A DNA stretch of 64,000 nucleotides, taken from assembly GCA_027307235.1 (NCBI GenBank), contig DAHUXH010000012.1:124001-188000 (forward strand), read 5' to 3'. Below the pieces are notes generated by a model that made no database searches, was not told the origin of the DNA, and was given only the letters and a program-made list of their open reading frames with translations. This document shows positions 38,896 to 48,634 of this stretch, piece after piece. Position 1 is the stretch's first letter; the number at the start of each line of letters is the position of its first letter. The stretch is from Vulcanimicrobiota bacterium. GTDB lineage: Bacteria > Vulcanimicrobiota > Vulcanimicrobiia > Vulcanimicrobiales > Vulcanimicrobiaceae. Position numbers and translations under genes: made by a program.

Positions 38896-40998
38896 TCAGA
38901 GCGCTTGGGCTTGTGCTAAGAAAATGCGCTGGGCGTCGATGGGAAGCTCGTCGGCGGCGGGCACGAGACGGCGATACGAGCCGTCGGGTTGGAGTTCGCG
39001 GCTTTTGACGTTGTCGGCCAGCAGCACGGAGAGAATTTCTCGGTCGATCGTCTCGGCGGCGAGCGGGTCGAGCACCGGGATCATCGTCTCCACCCGCCGG
39101 TCGAGATTGCGCCCCATCAAGTCGGCACTGCCGATGTAGACCTCGCGGTCGCCGCCGTTGGTGAATACGAAGATGCGCGAGTGTTCCAAGAACCGCCCGA
39201 CGATGCTGCGCACGCGGATCGTCTCGCTCACGGCAGGCACGGCGGGCCGCATCGCGCACATTCCGCGCACCAAAACGTCGATCGGAACCCCCGCCTGCGA
39301 TGCCCGGTAGAAGGCGCGAATCATGGCCGCGTCCGTGATCGCGTTGAGCTTCGCGCGAATGCCGCTCGGGCGCCCGGCGCGCGCATGCTCGGCCTCGCGG
39401 TCGATCAGCGCTTCCATTTCCCGGCGCAGCGTCACCGGTGCGACGAGCAAGTCTTCGTAGTCGGAGATTCTCGAAAATCCGGTCAGCGAGTTGAAGAGTT
39501 GGCTCGCGTCGGAGCCCAGCTCCGGCCGGCACGTGAACAGACTCAAATCGGTGTACAACCGCGCCGTCTTTTCGTTGTAGTTGCCGGTTCCAAAATGCAC
39601 GTAGCGCCGGATGCCGTCTTCCTCTTCGCGCACCACCAAGATGACCTTGGCATGCGTCTTCATATGCGGAAAACCGTAGACGACGTGTACGCCCGCGCGC
39701 TCCAAACGCCGCGCCCACTCGATGTTGTTCTCTTCGTCGAAGCGCGCTTTGAGCTCGATGAGTACCGCGACTTGCTTCTCGTTTTCAGCAGCCTCCAGCA
39801 ACGCGCGGACGATCGGCGAGTTCTTGCCGGAGGTGCGGTACAGCGTGGCCTTGATCGCAAGCACCCGTTCATCCTCGGCGGCCTGGCGCACGAACTGCAC
39901 CACCGGATCGAACGATTCGTATGGGTGGTGCAGCACCAAATCGCCTTCGCGAATGGTCGCGAAGATGTCGGTGACGCCGATCAAGCGCGTGGGGATGGCG
40001 GACGTGAACGGCTGATCGTGCAGACGCTCGAAGTCGGGAAGATTCACGATCGCGAACAAATCGGCCAATCCCATCAATCCATCGATCTCGAAACAATCGA
40101 GTTCAGAGAGATCGAGTGCCTTGAGCAAAAAGTCGCGCAGATACTCGGGCATCCCGCGTTCAATTTCCAAACGCACCGGTTCGCCGAAACGGCGCTTCTG
40201 CAACTCGGATTCGATGGCACGCAAAAGATCGTCGGCTTCGTCTTCCTGCAAATCCAGATCGGCGTCGCGCGTTACGCGGAAAACGTACGACTCGCGCACG
40301 TGCATGCCGGGGAAGAGCGCGTCGAGGTGATGCGCGATCAGGTCTTCGAGCAACACGAACCACTGCCGTCCGGACGGTGCGCCTTCAACCGGCACGAAGC
40401 GCGGGAGCGTCTGCGGAATCTTCACGCGCGCGAAGTGCAGCTTCACGCCGTCGCGCGTCATCTCTTCGAGTTCGACCGCAAGCGACAGCGAAAGATTGGA
40501 GATGTACGGAAACGGGTGACCGGCATCCACTGCCAGCGGCGTGAGCACCGGAAAGACCCGGTCGTCGAACGTGCGCTCGAGCGACGCCTGCTTGTCGGAA
40601 TCGAGTTCGGCGACGCGCTTGAGTTCGATACCGTGTTTCCCGAGCGCCGGCCATAGATCGTGATTGAGCAACCGCATCTGCTTGGCGAGCGATGAGCGTA
40701 GGCGCGCTGAGATGGCGGCGAGTTGTTCGAGCGGCATGCGCCCGTCGTCGGAGCGGCGCACGATCTGCGCGTCGATCTGCTGCTTGATCGCGGCCACGCG
40801 AATCATGAAGAACTCGTCGAGATTGGTCCCGAAGATCGAGACGAATTTCAACCGTTCGAGCAGCGGGTTGCGTTCGTCCAGCGCCTCTTCGAGCACCCGG
40901 TCGTTGAACTCGAGCCAAGACAGTTCGCGACTGAAAAATAGGACGGCGTCGTCGAGGGGGCGTTCCGCAGCCTGAGGGACTGCTGACTCAGAGATCAT
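38896..40998 (-). CDS. ppk: Polyphosphate kinase 1
   Basis: A 700-residue PPK1, which polymerises the ATP gamma-phosphate into polyphosphate. The N-terminal F-x-S-R-E-L-S-W-L-E-F-N-x-R-V-L is canonical. The two histidines of the active site are His449 (T-H-A-K) and His468 (V-H-F-G-T-G-N-Y-N), 19 residues apart as in E. coli. All four domains are represented. The start is divergent from the osmoprotectant transporter. No exopolyphosphatase gene is adjacent. Confidence 0.97.
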   Translation of the reverse strand: MISESAVPQAAERPLDDAVLFFSRELSWLEFNDRVLEEALDERNPLLERLKFVSIFGTNLDEFFMIRVAAIKQQIDAQIVRRSDDGRMPLEQLAAISARLRSSLAKQMRLLNHDLWPALGKHGIELKRVAELDSDKQASLERTFDDRVFPVLTPLAVDAGHPFPYISNLSLSLAVELEEMTRDGVKLHFARVKIPQTLPRFVPVEGAPSGRQWFVLLEDLIAHHLDALFPGMHVRESYVFRVTRDADLDLQEDEADDLLRAIESELQKRRFGEPVRLEIERGMPEYLRDFLLKALDLSELDCFEIDGLMGLADLFAIVNLPDFERLHDQPFTSAIPTRLIGVTDIFATIREGDLVLHHPYESFDPVVQFVRQAAEDERVLAIKATLYRTSGKNSPIVRALLEAAENEKQVAVLIELKARFDEENNIEWARRLERAGVHVVYGFPHMKTHAKVILVVREEEDGIRRYVHFGTGNYNEKTARLYTDLSLFTCRPELGSDASQLFNSLTGFSRISDYEDLLVAPVTLRREMEALIDREAEHARAGRPSGIRAKLNAITDAAMIRAFYRASQAGVPIDVLVRGMCAMRPAVPAVSETIRVRSIVGRFLEHSRIFVFTNGGDREVYIGSADLMGRNLDRRVETMIPVLDPLAAETIDREILSVLLADNVKSRELQPDGSYRRLVPAADELPIDAQRIFLAQAQAL

Positions 40999-41041
40999 GA
41001 CTGTCGCGGGATTCGCCGCTCGGCAAGAAAACTCTAGGCGC

Positions 41042-41644
41042 GTGGACGCTCACGAGCTGGCCCTCGACGCCGCGAGGCACCTCGAACTCGCCGCCGTGGC
41101 GGTCATCGCCGCCGCCGTGCTCGGCGTTCCGCTCGGGCTGTTCGCAGCCTCGCACCGCCTGGCGCGCGGCCTGATCCTCGCGTTCGTCTCGATCGCCCGG
41201 ACGCTGCCGAGCCTAGCCGTCCTCGCGCTGGCCCTGCCCTTCTTGGGCGTGGGAACGCCGCCGGCGATCTTCGCGCTCTGCCTGCTCGCGATCGCGCCGA
41301 TCGTCGCGAACACCGACGTCGGCCTTCGCGGCGTTCCGCCGGACGCGCTCGACGCCGCGCGCGGCCTAGGAATGAACGCCTTGCAACGATTCGCGCGTGT
41401 GCGCTGGCCGCTAGCATTCCCGACGATCTTCGCCGGCATGCGCACGGCGACCGTTGAAACCATCGCGAGCGCGACGCTCGTCACGTTCGTCGGCGCCGGC
41501 GGCTTGGGCAACGCGATCGTGCGCGGCATGCAGACCGGCGATCAGGAACTCGTGCTCGCGGGCGCCGCCGCCGCCGCCGGGCTCGCGATCGGCGCCGAGA
41601 TGTTCCTCGCACTGCTCCAGCGCCGCATCGAGGCTCGCACATGA
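41042..41644 (+). CDS. Osmoprotectant ABC transporter permease (OpuBB-like)
   Basis: A 200-residue inner-membrane permease with about five helices and the EAA-type loop G-L-G-M-N-A-L-Q-R-F-A-R-V-R-W-P-L-A, which contacts the ATPase. The pattern matches glycine betaine/choline/carnitine permeases. GTG 41042 is preferred; ATG 40997 overlaps the divergent ppk start codon. Its stop overlaps the binding-protein start (ATGA). Confidence 0.88.
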   Translation: MDAHELALDAARHLELAAVAVIAAAVLGVPLGLFAASHRLARGLILAFVSIARTLPSLAVLALALPFLGVGTPPAIFALCLLAIAPIVANTDVGLRGVPPDALDAARGLGMNALQRFARVRWPLAFPTIFAGMRTATVETIASATLVTFVGAGGLGNAIVRGMQTGDQELVLAGAAAAAGLAIGAEMFLALLQRRIEART

Positions 41645-42531
41645 GCGCACGATCGCTCACGCGCCGCGACGCGCTTGCCTTGATCGCTTCGACGGCCGCG
41701 CTGCACGCGTGCGCGAGCCGCCCCACCGCGATTCGCGTCGCGTCGAAGAATTTCACCGAATCGATCGTCCTCGGCGAACTCTATGCGCAGACACTCGAAG
41801 GCGCCGATCTGCCGGTGGAGCGCAAGCTCAACCTCGGCAGCACCGAGATCGCCCTTGCCGCATTGACGCACGGCGACATCGACGTCTACCCCGAATACAC
41901 CGGCACGGCGTTGCTCGACGTGCTGCATCGTTCACCCGTAAGCAACCCGCGCGTCGCACTGGCGATCGTGCGCGGCGGGTTCGCGCAGCGCTATGACGCA
42001 TCGTGGCTGGAGCCCGCGCCGATGAACGATTCGCAGGCGCTCGCGACCACACCCGCGATCGCGCAACAGTATGGTCTGAACACGCTCTCGCAGCTGGCGA
42101 TGCTCGCGCCGAGACTGCGTCTGGCGACGATTCCCGAATTTCTCACGCGCCCCGACGCTCTGCCCGGCTTGCAGCGCGCGTACGGCGGATTTCGCTTCGC
42201 GGACGTGCGCACGTATGACATCGGCATCAAGTATGCCGCACTGCTCGCGGGAAACGCCGATGTCGCCACCGCGTTCACAACCGACGGCGAGATTCTCGAA
42301 TACAAACTGATCGTGCTGCGCGACGATCGTCACTTCTGGCCGCCATACAACGTCGCGCCCGTCGTGCGCAATGACACGCTGCGCCGCTTCCCCGCGATCG
42401 TCAAGCCGCTCAACGCGCTCTCCGCGCGCATCGACGACGCGGCGATGCGGCGCATGAATCTCGCGGTTGTGCGTGACAAGCGCGATCCGGCCGACGTGGC
42501 CGCCGCCTTCATCGCCGGCAAACGCTCGTGA
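41641..42531 (+). CDS. Osmoprotectant-binding lipoprotein (OpuBC-like)
   Basis: A 296-residue solute-binding protein of the OpuAC/OpuBC family, expected to bind glycine betaine, choline or carnitine. The N-terminus has T-R-R-D-A-L followed by a lipobox L-H-A-C, so it may be a Tat-exported lipoprotein. Typical segments are V-A-S-K-N-F-T-E-S, D-I-D-V-Y-P-E-Y-T-G-T and A-F-T-T-D-G-E-I. It overlaps both neighbours by 4 nt. Confidence 0.92.
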   Translation: MSARSLTRRDALALIASTAALHACASRPTAIRVASKNFTESIVLGELYAQTLEGADLPVERKLNLGSTEIALAALTHGDIDVYPEYTGTALLDVLHRSPVSNPRVALAIVRGGFAQRYDASWLEPAPMNDSQALATTPAIAQQYGLNTLSQLAMLAPRLRLATIPEFLTRPDALPGLQRAYGGFRFADVRTYDIGIKYAALLAGNADVATAFTTDGEILEYKLIVLRDDRHFWPPYNVAPVVRNDTLRRFPAIVKPLNALSARIDDAAMRRMNLAVVRDKRDPADVAAAFIAGKRS

Positions 42532-43280
42532 ATGGCGAGGCGCGCGGCTCCGCGATCGCGTTCGACGCGACCACCGTTCGCTACCCGGATGCTACGCGCG
42601 ACGCCATCTCCCAGATCACCTTCGACGTCGCCCCCGGCGAGTTCGTGGTGTTGTTGGGCGCGTCCGGAAGCGGCAAGAGCACGCTGCTGCGCACGGTCAA
42701 TCGCCTGGTCGAACCGACCGGCGGCCGTGTGCTGATCGACGGCGCCGATGCCTCAACGATGGACCCCACCACGCTGCGTCGCGGCATCGGCTATGCGATC
42801 CAAGGTGTCGGTTTGTTCGCGCACATGACGGTTGCCGCGAACATCGCGATCGTGCCGGAGCTGCTCGGATGGCCGCGCGAACGCATCGCCGAGCGCGTCG
42901 ATGAGTTGCTGGCGCTGGTCGATCTTGATCCGCAGCGGTATCGCACGCGCCGCCCCGCATCGCTTTCGGGCGGCGAGGCGCAACGCGTCGGCGTCGCGCG
43001 CGCGATCGCCGCCGAACCGCGCGTTCTGCTCATGGACGAGCCCTTCGGCGCGGTCGACCCGATCGTGCGCGCATCCTTGCAACGCGAATTGCTCGAGATC
43101 GTCGCGCGCATCACGACCACCGTGCTCTTCGTCACGCACGACGTGCGCGAAGCGTTGCATCTAGCAGACAAGATTGCGATTCTGCGCGACGGCCGGCTGG
43201 TGCAATTCGGAGCAAAGAACGATATTCGCGATCGGCCCGCCGACCGCGGCGTCGCCGATTTGATGAGTTTGGCGACATGA
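42528..43280 (+). CDS. Osmoprotectant ABC transporter ATPase (OpuBA-like)
   Basis: A 250-residue ATPase. Walker A is G-A-S-G-S-G-K-S-T (44-52), the signature is L-S-G-G-E-A-Q-R-V, and Walker B is V-L-L-M-D-E-P-F-G-A. The G-Y-A-I-Q-G-V-G-L-F Q-loop is family-typical. It lacks the C-terminal CBS pair of many OpuA/OpuC ATPases, so ionic-strength sensing by CBS domains is not expected. GTG 42528 overlaps the upstream stop (GTGA). Confidence 0.93.
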   Translation: MNGEARGSAIAFDATTVRYPDATRDAISQITFDVAPGEFVVLLGASGSGKSTLLRTVNRLVEPTGGRVLIDGADASTMDPTTLRRGIGYAIQGVGLFAHMTVAANIAIVPELLGWPRERIAERVDELLALVDLDPQRYRTRRPASLSGGEAQRVGVARAIAAEPRVLLMDEPFGAVDPIVRASLQRELLEIVARITTTVLFVTHDVREALHLADKIAILRDGRLVQFGAKNDIRDRPADRGVADLMSLAT

Positions 43281-43888
43281 CGTATCTGGCGACGCACCTG
43301 GGCAGCGTCGGCGCGCTGACGCTCGCGCACCTGGCGCTCGTCGGCGTATCGCTCTGCGCAGCGTGCGCGCTCGCGCTGCCGGCCGGGGTTGCGATCGCAT
43401 ATCGTCCGCGACTAGCGACCGCCGTGCTGGCGCTGCTCGGCGCCGTCTACACCATCCCGAGCTTGGCGCTGCTCGCGCTGCTCGTGCCGTTACTCGGCTT
43501 GGGTCGCGCGCCGGCGTTCGTCGCACTCGTGCTCTACGCGCAGTTCATCCTCGTGCGCAACGTCGTCACCGCGCTGCGCGGCGTGCCGCCCGCGCAACGC
43601 GACGCCGCGGTAGGGCTCGGCTTCTCACCGCGCCAGCGGCTCCTGCGCGTCGAACTGCCGCTCGCGTTCCCGGTGATCCTCGGCGGCGTGCGCCTCGCAG
43701 CGGTGTCGATGATCGCCATCGCCACGCTGGCCGCCTACGTGGACGGCGGCGGCCTCGGCACGCTGATTTTTCGCGGTTTCGCCTTGCAAAACACCGATCT
43801 CGTCATCGCCGGCGCCCTGCCCTCGGCACTGCTCGCCATCGCCGCCGACGCCTCACTACGAGCCCTCGAACGCGCAGTAAGGGTCTAG
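43277..43888 (+). CDS. Osmoprotectant ABC transporter permease (OpuBD-like)
   Basis: The second permease, 203 residues, with the same fold and EAA loop (V-G-L-G-F-S-P-R-Q-R-L-L-R-V-E-L-P-L-A) as the first. Start ATG overlaps the ATPase stop (ATGA). It completes a four-gene unit: permease, binding lipoprotein, ATPase, permease. The stop is 11 nt from the convergent barrel gene. Confidence 0.92.
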   Translation: MTYLATHLGSVGALTLAHLALVGVSLCAACALALPAGVAIAYRPRLATAVLALLGAVYTIPSLALLALLVPLLGLGRAPAFVALVLYAQFILVRNVVTALRGVPPAQRDAAVGLGFSPRQRLLRVELPLAFPVILGGVRLAAVSMIAIATLAAYVDGGGLGTLIFRGFALQNTDLVIAGALPSALLAIAADASLRALERAVRV

Positions 43889-43899
43889 GCTAGGGAAAC

Positions 43900-46041
43900 C
43901 TACGTGCCTTTCTCGGCGCCGATGTAGCGAATCCATTTGAAGTAGACGGCGGGCGTGGTCGCAAGGCTATTCGGACTTCCGTAGACGACGTAGAATTCGT
44001 TGCGCGACGCGAGGAAGTGGAAAGCGAAGGTGGCGTTCCCAGCATTCACGCAATCGAATGGGCTGAAGCCGTTGGGCCTCCCGCACGGCGCGTTCACCGT
44101 CGGAAGGTCAGGCGACTGGAATGCGTTCGGGAGATTGCGCCCGATGATGCGCCGCACGCCGAGGTCCACCGAAGCGTAGCGGTTGAACTGCCAATCCAGA
44201 CTGGTGCGCTCCAGCCATTGCGTGCTGGAAGGCTCGGCCGCAAGTGATGGAGCGTACCGATTCTCGTCGGCTTCGAGCGACACATTCACGTGGCGTTTGA
44301 GCGGCAGCGTCGTGACGTACGACCACGACGTGAGGTGACCGTGCGAATACGGTCCGCCCTGGTAGAAGATCGACGTCGGCGTCGCCGTCTGCGTTTTGTA
44401 ACCGACGAAGAAGCCATTGGTGTTGAACGGCAGGAACTCACCGTTGAAGATTTCGACGCCGCTCGGGTTAGTGAAGAGATGGACCGTCATCAAATTGCGG
44501 AAGTCGAAGTTGATTTGCGCGTTCCCACCCGCCTGAGCCAAATTGGAGCGGTGGTCGTTGAAACGGCCGTACGTGCCGCTGACCGCGATGTCACGGAGCG
44601 CCGCCCCCGGAGAGAAGTTCAGCGTCCGTCTGAAGAACGCATCATACCCCGCAATGTCTGTTTGGGAAACGAAACCGTCGACCGGTTGAAATTGCTGACC
44701 GACGCTTTGAAGGTCGAAGATGGCGGCTGTGTTCTGCGATTCGTATCCGCCGCCGTATTCGATGTAGTTCGCCAGAGCCGGATCAGTTACGTTACTTCCA
44801 CGATCCTCACCGGAGTTGAGATAGCCGAAGAAGTGCGTGCGCTGGTCGCGGTATCCGGCATTGAACGTGGTTGCGTCGTCGTGCACGCCGCCATAATCGA
44901 CTGCGACACGCTGGAGCGCCGCTGCGGCACGCGTCTGCGGGGTCGCAATCACATAATCGAGCGATTGCGCGCTGTCGCTGCGCGCAAATCCGAGAGCATC
45001 GAATGCGGTGAAGGTCAGATGCCCTTGCGCTCCCTCGTAGGCATAGCCTGATCGGAACGTGGGGATGGCGGGCGTATATAACGTCACCGGACAATTTTCG
45101 CAGCTCACGTCATAGTTGACATTATTCGCGGCTTGGGTGAAGAACGGGCGGACTTCGCTGAGGTAGCGAGCGAATGCGGTCGGCGCAATGCTCTGCTGGT
45201 CGACCTCGACGTTGGAGTAATCCGGATGAAACGTCGTGAGCAGCGATGACGTAGACGTGACCGGCAGCGCAACGTCCGCCCCGATGCGCGACGTGTCGCC
45301 GCCGAACGCGCGCGGCGCGGCTATGCCAAGGCCATAGACCTGCACGCGCGGCTTCGGCCGTGCCGATGCGACACTGCCGGCGGCTTCGATGTTTTCGAGT
45401 GTCGCTGCAAAGGCGACGTCGCGAGCTTGGGACTGCGCGATGTTGTGTTCCCACACTTGCGTGCCGTTCGTCGCGACCGTCGAGCGCAGGAACTGCACTT
45501 TCCATGCCGTCGCACCGCCACCGCGCATCACACCGAACGGAATCCGCATGGTAACAACGTAGCCCGATGGCGACCTGCGGCCGACCGCCGTCCACTGCGG
45601 CGAGTAGGCCGTGTTCTCGGTGGAGGTCTGATACCGCGCGCCCTGCGGGTTTGCGGCAAACTCGTACGCGAAGCCATTTGCACCCTGCGGCCACAATGCC
45701 ACGGTGACGTTGTCGTCGTTGAGCACGCCCGCGCCGTTGGTCTCTTGCACGCCCGTGACCGGTTCTTTCTGGGTCACCACGAAGGCCACGTCGAGAGCCG
45801 AGGCATCCTGCGCGATGTACGCCACCGTCGGCTCGCCTTCGCGCTGAAAGGTGAAATCAAAGGTGACCGGCACTTGAGCGGCCTTACTCCACGAGTCGTC
45901 GATGCTGCCGTTCATAGTGGGCGGCTGCGCCAACGCGGGCACGGTGATCGACTCACCACCCGCGGCCATCGCGGATGAGCAAACGTCCGCGACCATGAGC
46001 GCCGCGAACAACGCAACAACGAGAAAACGAAGGGGTTTCAT
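43900..46041 (-). CDS. CBM9-like/DUF5916-type outer-membrane barrel protein
   Basis: A 713-residue exported protein. A signal peptide ends near A-M-A-A (about residue 27). A carbohydrate-binding-module-9-like domain follows (about 32-220; M-N-G-S-I-D-D-S-W, then W-T-A-V-G-R-R). The large C-terminal part is beta-rich, with H-P-D-Y-S-N-V-E-V-D-Q and alternating strands as in DUF5916 barrels. ATG 46041 has AGGAG 5 nt upstream. Glycan binding is an inference from the module. Confidence 0.8.
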   Translation of the reverse strand: MKPLRFLVVALFAALMVADVCSSAMAAGGESITVPALAQPPTMNGSIDDSWSKAAQVPVTFDFTFQREGEPTVAYIAQDASALDVAFVVTQKEPVTGVQETNGAGVLNDDNVTVALWPQGANGFAYEFAANPQGARYQTSTENTAYSPQWTAVGRRSPSGYVVTMRIPFGVMRGGGATAWKVQFLRSTVATNGTQVWEHNIAQSQARDVAFAATLENIEAAGSVASARPKPRVQVYGLGIAAPRAFGGDTSRIGADVALPVTSTSSLLTTFHPDYSNVEVDQQSIAPTAFARYLSEVRPFFTQAANNVNYDVSCENCPVTLYTPAIPTFRSGYAYEGAQGHLTFTAFDALGFARSDSAQSLDYVIATPQTRAAAALQRVAVDYGGVHDDATTFNAGYRDQRTHFFGYLNSGEDRGSNVTDPALANYIEYGGGYESQNTAAIFDLQSVGQQFQPVDGFVSQTDIAGYDAFFRRTLNFSPGAALRDIAVSGTYGRFNDHRSNLAQAGGNAQINFDFRNLMTVHLFTNPSGVEIFNGEFLPFNTNGFFVGYKTQTATPTSIFYQGGPYSHGHLTSWSYVTTLPLKRHVNVSLEADENRYAPSLAAEPSSTQWLERTSLDWQFNRYASVDLGVRRIIGRNLPNAFQSPDLPTVNAPCGRPNGFSPFDCVNAGNATFAFHFLASRNEFYVVYGSPNSLATTPAVYFKWIRYIGAEKGT

Positions 46042-46169
46042 CGATTCTCCTAACGTGATGCAAGGGCCGCGCAGGAACCCAATCTGCAACGTAAACCCAG
46101 CGAGCATAAGGCGTTTTTGTCCCTGACGACTATGCCGTTTGTCTTAGGGTGTCGTACCGGTCCGATTGC

Positions 46170-47171
46170 CTAAGGTTTCACCAAGAGGTTCACGCTGAAG
46201 CGCTGCGCGCCGTCAAACCACGACCGGCGCAGCTTGAATCCCGCCTCGCGGGCGAGGCGCTCGATGCCGGCAGGATCGTACTTGTACGACGATTCGGTGT
46301 GGATGCGTTCGCCGCTCGCGAACACGATCCGTGATTGTGTTGCCGCAATCTCTACCGTGACGTTGCGCTGCGCTTCTAAAAACGAATCGACGCGCCCGCA
46401 CTGTTCGTCGTAGACCGCGACGTGACGAAAGTCGGCGAGGTCGAAGGTGCCGCCGAGTTCGCGGTTGATGCGGCCGAGCACGTTCTTGTCAAACGCGGCG
46501 GTGACACCGGCCGGATCGTCGTACGCGAGTTCGAGCGTGCGGCGGTCTTTCTTCAGATCGACGCCGAGGAGCAGTCCGTCACCGGAGCGCAAACGCCGTC
46601 CGAGCGCGCCCAGCAGCGCGGCGGCATCGGCGGGATCGTAGTTTCCGATGTTCGATCCCAAGAAGAGCGCGAGCACGGCGCGCGTGAACGTCAACGTGTC
46701 CGACGCGAGCACCGTGAAGTAGTCGGCGGCGTATGCGGTGATCGCGATCCCGTCATACGCAGCGATCAGTGCGTCGGCCGACGCGCGTAACGCCTGCGGC
46801 GAGATGTCGATCGGTGAGTAGTGTAACCGCCCCTGCACGCGCAGCGCTTCTTCGATGAGGATGCGCGTCTTTGCCGCGCTGCCGCTCCCGAGTTCGAGCA
46901 GTTCGATCGGAGCGTCGAGCGCGCGCACCATCTCCCAGCCCCATTCACGCAGAATTTCGGTCTCTGCCCGCGTCAAGTAGTATTCGGGCAGGAGCGTGAT
47001 CGCGTCGAACAGCGTCGATCCGAGCGCATCATAGAAGTACTTTGACGGCAACGTCTTTGGGGTGGCGAGCAGCCCGCGCTCCACGTCCTGCGCGAACGTC
47101 GGCACGTCCGCCGGGTGCGGCAGCTCGACAATCCTCAATCGTTCGGCGCGGCCGGTCTGAACGAAGCCCAT
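46170..47171 (-). CDS. egtD: L-histidine N-alpha-methyltransferase EgtD
   Basis: A 333-residue SAM-dependent methyltransferase that trimethylates histidine to hercynine in ergothioneine synthesis. The family block K-Y-F-Y-D-A-L-G-S-x-L-F-D-x-I-T (44-59), L-P-E-Y-Y-L-T-R-A-E (61-70) and the SAM motif E-L-G-S-G-S-A-A-K-T (93-102) are intact. EgtB, EgtC and EgtE are not in the window. It is the last gene of an operon that starts at 49851, 17 nt after the APC permease. Confidence 0.95.
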   Translation of the reverse strand: MGFVQTGRAERLRIVELPHPADVPTFAQDVERGLLATPKTLPSKYFYDALGSTLFDAITLLPEYYLTRAETEILREWGWEMVRALDAPIELLELGSGSAAKTRILIEEALRVQGRLHYSPIDISPQALRASADALIAAYDGIAITAYAADYFTVLASDTLTFTRAVLALFLGSNIGNYDPADAAALLGALGRRLRSGDGLLLGVDLKKDRRTLELAYDDPAGVTAAFDKNVLGRINRELGGTFDLADFRHVAVYDEQCGRVDSFLEAQRNVTVEIAATQSRIVFASGERIHTESSYKYDPAGIERLAREAGFKLRRSWFDGAQRFSVNLLVKP

Positions 47172-47188
47172 CTCGCTACCAACGCCGA

Positions 47189-48625
47189 TCAGCGGCGCAA
47201 AGATGCACCCAGGCGCGATTTTCTAAATCCATAGAGCGCATATACCCCGATTCCGATGCAGAACCAAATGACGAAGCGCAGCCACGTCGGCAGGGACAGT
47301 CCCGAGATGAGGTAGATGCAACCGAGCGCACCGGCGATTGTGAACAACGGTGCGATCGGCGTCTTGAACGGCCGGTGCGCGTCCGGCTGCACGACGCGCA
47401 ACACCAGCACGCCGGTGCAGACGATCGCAAACGCCGAGAGGGTTCCGATGTTGACGAACGTCAGCAGATCGGCGAGCGGCAGCACCGCGGCGAGGACCGC
47501 GACGATGATGCCGGTGATCGCCGTCATGCGCGCGGGCGTGCGAAAGACCGGATGAATGCGCGCAACGCCCGCCGGCAACATGCGGTCGCGCGCCATCACG
47601 TAAAAAATTCGGATTTGTCCAAGCAGCGAGGTCAGCATCACCGTTGTGTTTCCGGCGACACCGCCAAGCGCGACGACGGCGTACACCCAAGGGTTGCCGC
47701 TCGCGGCTTTGAGCGCATCGAGCATCGCCGCGCCGTCGCTCAGTTTGTCGAAGCGTAACGCGCCGACCGTCACGAACGTCAGCGCCACGTACAAGATCAG
47801 GCCGAGCGCAAGCGCGAGCATGATGCCGATCGGCACGTCGCGCTCGGGGCGATGCGACTCTTCCGAGGCGACCGTTACCGTGTCGAAGCCGATATAGGCG
47901 AAGAACACGAGCGCCGTGCTGCTGACGATGCCATTCCATCCGTGCGGCGCGAACGGCGTCAAATTCGTCAGGTGCACCGCAGGCGCGGCCGCCGCGATGA
48001 ACACGATCATCGTCGCCACCTGAAAGACGACCAGCACGCCGTTCACGCCGGCCGATTCGCGGATTCCGATGGCGACGATCAGGGTCACCGCGAGCGTGAT
48101 CGCTGCAGCGATCAGATCGAATTGCAGATGTCCCGAGAATGGATGCGCAAGCGACGGCGATGCCGCGAAGACGTTCGCGGTCCGCGCCCAAGCCGGCAGC
48201 GTGATGCCGAGACTCGCGAGCAGGTGCTGCGCGTAGTCGGACCACGACGACGCGGTCGGCGCAACGGACAAACCGTATTCGAGAATGAGATCCCAGCCGA
48301 TGATCCACGCGACGAGTTCGCCGAGCGTCGCGTAGGCATACGTGTAGGCGCTTCCGGCCACCGGCACCATCGACGCGAATTCCGCGTAGCACAGTGCAAC
48401 GCAGACGCTGATGAGTCCGGAAAACGTGTAGGCGAGAATGACCGCCGGACCGGCCGCGTGCGCGCCGACGCCGATCGTCGGAAAGATGCCGCCGAGCATG
48501 GTGCCCAGGCCAAGCGCAGTGAGCGCTGGCCAGCGCAGGGCGCGCCGAAGACCCGGGCCTTCACCCGCTTCGCGCGCCCAATCCACCGGCTGTCGCGCGA
48601 GCAGACGGCGCACCACGCCTTTCAT
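47189..48625 (-). CDS. APC-family amino acid permease
   Basis: A 478-residue inner-membrane permease with about 12 helices. The first helix carries G-L-G-T-M-L-G-G-I-F (unwound substrate site), and Y-A-E-F-A-S-M-V-P-V-A-G-S-A-Y-T-Y is the cationic-amino-acid-transporter signature. The substrate is unknown; histidine or hercynine is conceivable given egtD 17 nt downstream. It starts 9 nt after the lipoprotein stop. Confidence 0.9.
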   Translation of the reverse strand: MKGVVRRLLARQPVDWAREAGEGPGLRRALRWPALTALGLGTMLGGIFPTIGVGAHAAGPAVILAYTFSGLISVCVALCYAEFASMVPVAGSAYTYAYATLGELVAWIIGWDLILEYGLSVAPTASSWSDYAQHLLASLGITLPAWARTANVFAASPSLAHPFSGHLQFDLIAAAITLAVTLIVAIGIRESAGVNGVLVVFQVATMIVFIAAAAPAVHLTNLTPFAPHGWNGIVSSTALVFFAYIGFDTVTVASEESHRPERDVPIGIMLALALGLILYVALTFVTVGALRFDKLSDGAAMLDALKAASGNPWVYAVVALGGVAGNTTVMLTSLLGQIRIFYVMARDRMLPAGVARIHPVFRTPARMTAITGIIVAVLAAVLPLADLLTFVNIGTLSAFAIVCTGVLVLRVVQPDAHRPFKTPIAPLFTIAGALGCIYLISGLSLPTWLRFVIWFCIGIGVYALYGFRKSRLGASLRR

Positions 48626-48634
48626 TCGAGTGAT

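Noticed and set aside
38989-40656. 555-codon open frame antisense to ppk
   Set aside because: It mirrors ppk codons; no recognisable motif or ribosome site, while ppk is unambiguous.
46105-46165. Possible terminator after egtD
   Set aside because: Only a 6-bp CTTAGG/CCTAAG stem with a 20-nt loop and no T-tract; too weak to call.
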